Source: Talpa occidentalis (Eukaryota > Chordata > Mammalia > Eulipotyphla > Talpidae). From it: a stretch of 64,000 nucleotides of DNA. How positions within the stretch are numbered: position 1 is the first letter of the stretch; each line of letters starts with the position of its first letter. Both the position numbers and the translations under genes were made by a program. Of this stretch, positions 57,825 to 64,000 are shown piece after piece. The notes beneath the pieces were generated by a model that had not been told where the DNA came from, searched no databases, and worked only from the letters and a program-made list of their open reading frames with translations. Location: contig NW_023601104.1 in assembly GCF_014898055.3 (NCBI RefSeq), positions 39,434,210 through 39,498,209 on the forward strand. The letters are read 5' to 3'.

Positions 57825-58100
57825 GGGCCCCTCTGGTGGCCTAGGGGTTAATTCTCAGTGCTATCACCGCTAAGGTCGGAGTTTGATCTCCGTCCAGAAA
57901 GCTAACGCACATATCATGCAGCAGGACCTCTAACCCTCTTCTGTCTCACCCACTGCTCCCCTCAGCAGTGTATTTCAGTCAGTCCACCTGTTCTGCTCCC
58001 CATTCTGTCTCTGGTGAATCCTCTCACCCACTGCACCTCTGGCCTATACTGAGTTCTTGTATGCATAAATAAATCAATCTTAAAAATAAAAAAAAAAAAA
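57825..58100 (+). mobile_element. SINE, diverged subfamily
   Basis: Head GGGCCCCTCTGGTGGCCTAGGGGTTAATTCTCAG. Its tail is shared with Y1 (14,791-14,850), so it inserted before the block duplication. Confidence 0.88.
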
Positions 58101-58945
58101 GAAACTACCATTTGTAAAATATGAAAAAAAAAAAAAAAAAAGCTTTTATACATAAGACGAAATTACTGGTTACCACAAGGGAAGGGGAGCCAGAGGTGAG
58201 CAAATCAGGTAAAAGGGGTCAACTATATGGTGAAGTACAGAAGAGGACTTGTAGCAGTAAAATGTAGTATACACAGATGTAGATTTATAATGATATATAC
58301 CTGAAACAAGTCAACCTTCAGCAAGGTGGAGGTAACTTCCTGAAAATCCCTCCAGGCCTGTCCTCTAGCCATGCTGAGCCATGGCCAGCCACCTCCAGGT
58401 CTTGTTCTGGCCTTGCTCCACCCTCCCCAATTTGGTCTTCCAGGAAAACTGTTGCTAATCATTCCAGATTCATCAGGTGTCATTTCCTGTAGGAGACCTT
58501 ACCTGTCTCCTGCCATACCTCCCCAGACCTGCTCTTATGCCCCCTTCTTCCCTGCTCACCTTGGTATTATCGCTTATAGATATGTTTCCCCCAGCAGACT
58601 GTCAGTTTCTGAAGGATACAAACGTCAGTTTCTGGCGTCTCTGCCTAGAGTGTTATCTGTCAGATGGAAGAGACTCTTAAATGTTCATTACAGAATGAAG
58701 TTGGGCTCATGTGTCAAAGGACATAAACATCCTATTGGATCTGGATATAGTGCAAACAGTCCTCAATAAAGTTTGCACCTATTTACAATGCCATCTACAA
58801 TGCATAAACTATAAGTCTCACTGCAACCTTGCTACTTTACTGGGAGAAATTGTGTCCAGGCGTTTGAACATGCATTTCTTTACTAGTGAGGTCAAACAGT
58901 TTCTCCCATGTTCATTTCACTGCTTATACACCTCCACTGTGAATT
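58101..58945. other. Y2 sequence left of the LTR cluster
   Basis: Poly(A) run at 58,122, an old L1 end to 58,310 and the L2/MIR-like repeat to about 58,700, all matching Y1. Confidence 0.6.
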
Positions 58946-59904
58946 TGTTATAGGGCAGCCCCGATACAAAACAGGTTGCCTGACTGTGGGTCCTCACCCG
59001 CGTGCTTAAAAGGACTTATCAATACTCCACTGCAGGCACACATGAAAGGTTAATAAAAGGCTTATTTATAAGGGAAGGGCAAATGAGGAAATGTACAACT
59101 CAGGGAGAAAAGTGGGAGACAAAGTTTTAAATGCATCCTACCCTATCAGCTGATCTGGAATCCCAAATGGCACTCTGAGAGCTGGCCGCAAGTCAGGAGC
59201 TGTGAAGCTGTTAGGGGGAAATGATATCCTGAGCTAATCCCATACAGGCTTTGTGGACCCCACCCCCACTCCAGACTAAAGCCATCAACACACTGGGAAA
59301 GACAAATCCCGTCACCACCAAAGGGAGGGTGGCTGGGACCTGAGGGTGGAGTTGGGCAGCCAGGTTGGATATAAAAACCAAACACGTGGGCCTTGGGCTG
59401 GCTCGCTGTCACTCGCCTCCTGGCTTCAGGGCTCCTGGCTTGCAGCCAGCTCTCAGAGCGCCATTTTGGGATTCCTGATCGGCGGATCGGGTAGGACTCA
59501 TTTAAAACTTTGTCTCCCACTTTTCTCCCTGAGCTGTACATTTCCTCATTTCTCCTTCCCTTGTAAATAAACCTTTTATTAACCTTTCGCGGGTGCCTGC
59601 AGTAGAGCATTGATAAGTCCTTTTAAGCGCGCGGGTGAGGACCACAGTCAGGCACCCCGTTTTGTATCGGGGCTGCCCTATAACAAAGCCAGGAGGTGAG
59701 CGAGAGAGCGAGCCCCCCAAGGTCCACGTGTTTGGTTTTTATACTAAACCCGACTGCTTAACTCCACCTTCAGGTCTGAGCCACCTTCCCTTTGGTGGTG
59801 ATAGGATTTGTCTTTCCCAATGTCCTGATGGCTTTGGTCTGGAGTGGGGGTGGAGTCCACAAAGCCTGCATGGAATTAGCTCAGGACATCCTTTCCCCCT
59901 AACA
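58946..59904 (-). mobile_element. Solo LTR (TGTTAGGGGG family), split by a second LTR
   Basis: Minus-strand LTR in two parts, 58,946-59,208 and 59,690-59,904, together about 478 bp. The site is GAATT on the left and ATTG on the right; Y1 has GAATTG unbroken (16,127-16,132), which fits a 4-bp AATT target duplication with one base lost. Confidence 0.9.
59209..59685 (+). mobile_element. Solo LTR (TGTTAGGGGG family), nested
   Basis: 477 bp from TGTTAGGGGGAAA to CCCTATAACA, inserted into the reverse copy of its own family. Perfect 4-bp target duplication AAGC (59205-59208, 59686-59689). Confidence 0.96.
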
Positions 59905-61135
59905 ATTGCCCCTTTATGTCCCAGTAATGATTTCCTACAGCTTGCCAAAGTAAATTTCTTTCTCCCCCTAAGCAAGGAGCCGCAGGTCCAATCTTGTAAC
60001 TGAGTGAAGGACATTTTTCCTAATCTATGTAAATTCATATCAATTTGCCCCAGAAGGAGAGTTTAAATCTAAGTGTGCTACAAATGCTTAAGGCAATTAA
60101 TATTCCCTACATTACAGACTCTGCCTTCTTGGTAGCAGCTACAGATGAAAAATTGAGTATTTAAAATTTCAGCAAGTAGTTAAAATTTCTGGAAAAGTGC
60201 AAGTCTATCAAAATGATCCTTTCTTTTTATTCCTTCAACCGTTTCTAGTTTATTCTCTGAAACTTCTTCCCTTAAGCCTCTAGATGGAGAGGGAAAGCAG
60301 GAGTAGGAGCATGGCTCAAGGTCAGGCCACACTGCAAATTGCACAGCAGCTTTGTAGGCAGTTGGTTAAGTAGTTGTTGTGACACAAATTTGCCTGTCAA
60401 AGCTTTTTCCAAAAAGTGTAGCGTGAGATCTTATTCTATCCTACACTGTCACAATAAGCCTCCTTATTGCCTCCCATGCACAGTTATTTAAAGGACACAT
60501 ATTGTTTTAGCAGTGACAGTGACTTTATAGTACATCCCATATGGCATCAGGGTAAATCTAATTCTTACGCCACCTGATTCAGTTTGGCATAGTTTCACCC
60601 ACTATTCGGACATTGAAGTCTGCCCTGGTCCATTTCAAAGTTCACATGTACTGCCAGGCTCCATTTTTTAGGCCAGAGATTTTTATCCTTTTATCTCTGA
60701 AGAAGCAGCTTCTTACCAAGTGAACTCTGGGCCAGGCTTCCTGACTCAAGTCGAAACCACCCTCCTGTTTCCATACAAAGCCAACTCAACTGCTTATCTG
60801 TATTTTGTCCCAAGAACATTTCTAAACTAGGCTCTGCATGACCAATGATTCTAAACCTTTCCTGCCCTGAAAACCTTCTCCCCCTTTTCTGGACTCCAAA
60901 GAAACTCTTCTTAAAATTAACCAATTCTCAGGCATTCATTGACACGTCTCCTCAGACATCCATTCCATTTACTAAAATATATTTGATGAGCTGCTTATTA
61001 GGAATCTACTATGACTTAGGAATCTACTATGAACTGCTTATTAGCAATCTACTTATTAGGAATCTACTATGACCTGACTTTGTGTAAGTACTAAAGATAA
61101 AGCCAGAACAACTCTTAGACCTGGAAAAGAAGGGG
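59905..61135. other. Y2 sequence without genes
   Basis: Aligns with 16,133-17,270 of Y1. Contains a locally repeated GGAATCTACTATGAC motif (60,990-61,080) that is single in Y1. No gene is recognised. Confidence 0.6.
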
Positions 61136-61149
61136 CCCTTCACAGGACC

Positions 61150-61558
61150 TCATATTTTTTTCTTTTTTTATATATAATTTTTACATCATTTTTCATTTTT
61201 GCACAATGCATTCTTTTTTTGAAAGATTTATTTATTTATGCATACAAGAGCTGGGGTATAGGTCAGAGGTGTGGGGGGTGAGAGGATTCACCAGAGACAG
61301 AGTAGGAAACAAAATAGGCAGATTGACCGAAGCACACTGCTGAGGGGAGCAGTGGGCGAGGGTGAGTCAGGAGAGGTCTGCTGCACCATATGGGCTGTTC
61401 CCTGGCAGGCCCGGGGGTTGAACTCATGCTGCAGTGGCTGTGGATAGCTTCATACGTTGCATCTCAACTTCTTGCACCACCAGGGAGGCCCAATGTATGC
61501 ATTTTAATCTTGGTTATAGTCCCCTACCACCCTTATTCTGATCCTACTCCCTTCTCCC
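61150..61558 (-). mobile_element. L1 3' end with a nested SINE
   Basis: Starts T-rich and ends before the repeated site: AGGACCTCATATTTTT on the left and AGGACCTCACATTTTT on the right, a target duplication with one change. A minus-strand SINE (61,213-61,491) sits inside with CAATGCAT/CAATGTAT flanks. Y1 is empty here. Confidence 0.75.
61213..61491 (-). mobile_element. SINE, older subfamily
   Basis: Poly(T), AAAGATTTATTTATTTATGCATAC, body, and end CCACCAGGGAGGCCC. Confidence 0.9.
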
Positions 61559-62236
61559 AGGACCTCACATTTTTAAAAGTCCCACTTGTAACTAGTATAA
61601 ACACACAAAACAATAAATTTCTCAAAGAATAAAAAAGGCATTCAGTCACTTCAACCTATAACCCTAACCCTCTGCTCTCATGACTGACAAAATTCTAACT
61701 CAAAGAAAACACTTCACATCTCTTGCCCAAGATCCCTAAAAGGTGATTACATCTGAGTGACAAGTTTTTGTAGGTTGTGCCTCTGCCAGGACAGGAGACA
61801 GACCCTTGTCTCCATGTGCAGATGGTTCAGGGCAGTAATGTACATAGGTGAAAGAAGCACTAACTTGTCAAATTTTCTCTGACAAAGAGCACGAATGCAA
61901 TGCCTTTTAAGATCACGATGTCTCCTGGTGCCTGAATCTATTTTTGTCTTTCCCGTCACACACACACACACAATACATGGTTTCAAAGGTTCTCACAAAC
62001 AAGCACAATAATTGTATATAGTGCTGGAATACATGCTACGATAGTCAATAATCTCTTCACTCTTAAATGTGTACACATGTAAGATTGGAGAACATCTATG
62101 AAACATGATGCTAATTCTTTACAATACTCTATGTCTCTAGATACTGTTTTAAGAAGTTAATAGTATTCCTGTATTAGAATAACCCATAAAATATATGGCA
62201 ATAATGTTAATTTAACATATGCAAGCCCATTAAGAC

Positions 62237-62498
62237 TTTTTTTTTTTTTTTATTTATACAAGCACTGGGTACAGTCAGAAGCGCGAGATGGTGAGAGAAT
62301 TCACCAGAGCCAGAGCGGGGAGCAGAGCAGGCAGAAGGACGGAAGTACACTGCTGAGGGGAGCAGCGGGGTGGCAGGAGAGGTCTGCGCGCCATGTGGGA
62401 CCCTCCTCTGGTGGCCGGGGAGCAGCCGGGGATCGAACCGGCACTGCAGAGGCTGTGGGCAGCATTGCAACCCAGTGCTCAACCACCGGGGAGGCCCA
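62237..62498 (-). mobile_element. tRNA-derived SINE in Y2
   Basis: Target duplication CCATTAAGACTTTT (62227-62240 and from 62,499). Y1 has the unoccupied site (CCCATTATATTTTTTAAC). It is independent of the Y1 SINE at 19,119, which lies about 90 bp further on. Confidence 0.93.
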
Positions 62499-62644
62499 CC
62501 ATTAAGACTTTTTAACACAGCATGTAAAGCACACGATTCATTTCCAAATCTAGGCATTACTTTAAGAATTATATAACAACACTAATTGCTGAAGCCCCGA
62601 CAACGCAACATATCTTTATATTCAAATTAATTTTTAAAAATGTA

Positions 62645-62735
62645 TGATATTGGGGTCAAAATAAGGGGGTTGCAATTGTATGGGGAATATAAAAATAAAA
62701 TTTATTATAAAAAATAAAAATAAATAACCTGAAAA
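62645..62735 (+). mobile_element. Very short L1 3' end
   Basis: TTGGGGTCAAAATAAGGGGG and GTATGGGGAATATAAAAATA match the 3' UTR of the minus-strand L1 at 21.1-21.2 kb. Flanked by TATGATA on both sides. It is absent from Y1 (AAAAATGCCTGATAATTG). Confidence 0.88.
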
Positions 62736-62955
62736 TATATATATGATAATTGCAATGATTCAAAAAATACTGATGAACTTGACAGTCATTACTGTCAGAA
62801 GATAAATTACATGAAAATCTAGACTGTACCAATAGTAATATTACTGAAAGGGCAGCAGAAATACTAATTTTCACCAATTAGAAGGCCAATCTGTCTGCCT
62901 TCCTCCCATCAAAGAAAAAACATACAGTATACTAGTAATTTGCTACTGCTTTCAC

Positions 62956-64000
62956 TCAAGTGATCTTGCCAGGACGATGGAAGGATGAATTCAAGGGGTC
63001 ACAGTTGTATGGACATTTCAGACTTATTTTGAGTACAGAGGGTGTGTATGGCTATAGAAAGGAGACTTGAGGAGAGTGCATTACCCTCCAGGCCCTTCAC
63101 TATGATTCTGGGTCACTGATGCTATCAACATTGGAGGTAAATGAGCAGAGGTTGGGGGATTTCAAGCATGGGTGAGTCATGCACATTCTGCCTCCTCCCG
63201 TCCAATCTCAGGAGCCAGATTCCCTCTTAGCCTCCTCTGCTGTCAGCCATGAGTGCTTTCCTCCCTTCCCTCCAGCATGTCCTTTTCCTTCCCCAAGGTC
63301 CTTACCAAGCAGGACCAGCACCATCTTCAGTTTGAAGCCTAGGTATCAAGAGCTGGAATAAGCTCAGAGATAGCTTCACAGAGAGTATTAAGGATCAGGA
63401 AAAGAAAACCATCTGATCGTTTTCAAATATGCAAATCCCCCAAAGAGAAGAGCCAGAGAGGCTATAAGAGAGAAGATGAATGTGGTTTCCCAACAGGAAA
63501 TAGACCCCTGCTCCTGGCCCTGGTCACACAAAACTATAAGAATGGCTGCCAATATCGGAGTGGGTGGGTATGTGTGAGTGTGTTCATCCAGGTACACACA
63601 CACACACACACACACACACACCACTGACCTGAGGGAGGAGCCACAGCCACTGACAAAGGTTAAGCAAAAGGGCTGCTGACAGGGCTTCTGCCCCCACACA
63701 TCGGTCTGCGGGGATGCTCAAAGACACCAGCTGTACATTACTACAATGCATTGTGAATGAATGAATGAATAATTACTTCATGAGATTCAGAATTTTCAAG
63801 CTGAAACCATGAGGCTCCTGTCATTGTATCTTCTAGTTTTTACTCTCCTTCGCACTAGGCCCTCTCCAGTTGTTTTGGGCTTCTCTCCCTCAAGTCAGGG
63901 AAATATGTTCCTGGAAAATGAGGGGAAGAGAGAAACAGGAGTCTCAAGCATGAAACAGAGACAAAAAGCAGGGAGTTTATAGTTCTGTTTCTATGCTGTG
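62956..64000. repeat. Duplicated block X, second copy (cut by window end)
   Basis: Same orientation as 2,300-3,350. Includes the CA microsatellite at about 63,594-63,621. It starts only about 80 bases after the end of block Y2. Confidence 0.9.
63594..63621. repeat. CA microsatellite in block X, second copy
   Basis: Pure ACAC run, shorter than its partner at 2,910. Confidence 0.95.

Larger units (their letters stand above)
55160..62880. repeat. Duplicated block Y2
   Basis: Partner of block Y1 in the same orientation. Copy-specific insertions: SINE head region at 57.8 kb (present as a tail in Y1), inverted LTR with a nested LTR (58.95-59.90 kb), an L1 3' end with a SINE (61.15-61.56 kb), a SINE (62.24-62.50 kb) and an L1 3' end (62.65-62.74 kb). 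No protein gene is recognised. Confidence 0.92.

Overview
The window is mammalian nuclear DNA, probably from an insect-eating bat. It contains one intact protein gene: a pancreatic-type ribonuclease (RNASE1) on the minus strand at about 29.07-30.47 kb, with a TATA box, a non-coding first exon, one intron, a single coding exon and a poly(A) signal. The bat assignment is an inference. It rests on about twenty copies of one tRNA-derived SINE family with an A/B-box head and a TAAATAAATAAATCTTT tail, together with L1 copies and many LTR insertions. The species cannot be fixed from the sequence alone.

Layout. 1-2.3 kb: an LTR fragment and two SINEs. 2.3-3.7 kb: block X, which recurs at 62.96-64.0 kb. 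3.69-11.42 kb: a young provirus with 98.6% identical 499-bp LTRs, a CACT target duplication and a perfect tRNA-Arg primer site, but no visible gag, pol or env. 12.05-19.55 kb: block Y1, which recurs as Y2 at 55.16-62.8 kb. The copies differ by at least eight dated-in-order insertions or deletions, and most empty sites are preserved in the sister copy. 20.2-23.5 kb: a CpG-rich segment, an L1 insertion, a repeat shared with 54.2 kb, and a 350-bp copy of the RNASE1 upstream region. 24.8-26.7 kb: L1 remains. 29-31.2 kb: RNASE1 and its upstream DNA. 32.6-39.4 kb: an old, broken class I retrovirus (gag, pol and env remnants), hit by a solo LTR and an LTR fragment. 41-46 kb: LTR-like pieces and SINEs. 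47.85-48.99 kb: a processed pseudogene of EI24. 49.9-54.2 kb: L1 pieces with a nested rearrangement and a perfect 141-bp inverted repeat.

The locus looks like part of a tandemly duplicated RNase A gene cluster that has been heavily reshaped by retroelements. The order X-Y1-RNASE1-Y2-X' is not a simple two-unit tandem repeat and suggests a lost or collapsed third unit. The most notable coding observation is that the RNASE1 reading frame has lost its usual stop codon after the conserved C-terminus and continues for 25 residues. It also carries Arg at position 88, in the region known from the family to contact ribonuclease inhibitor.

I saw no CRISPR array, operon, bacterial gene or free-standing tRNA/rRNA gene. 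Many open frames longer than 60 codons lie inside SINEs and LTRs and are not genes.
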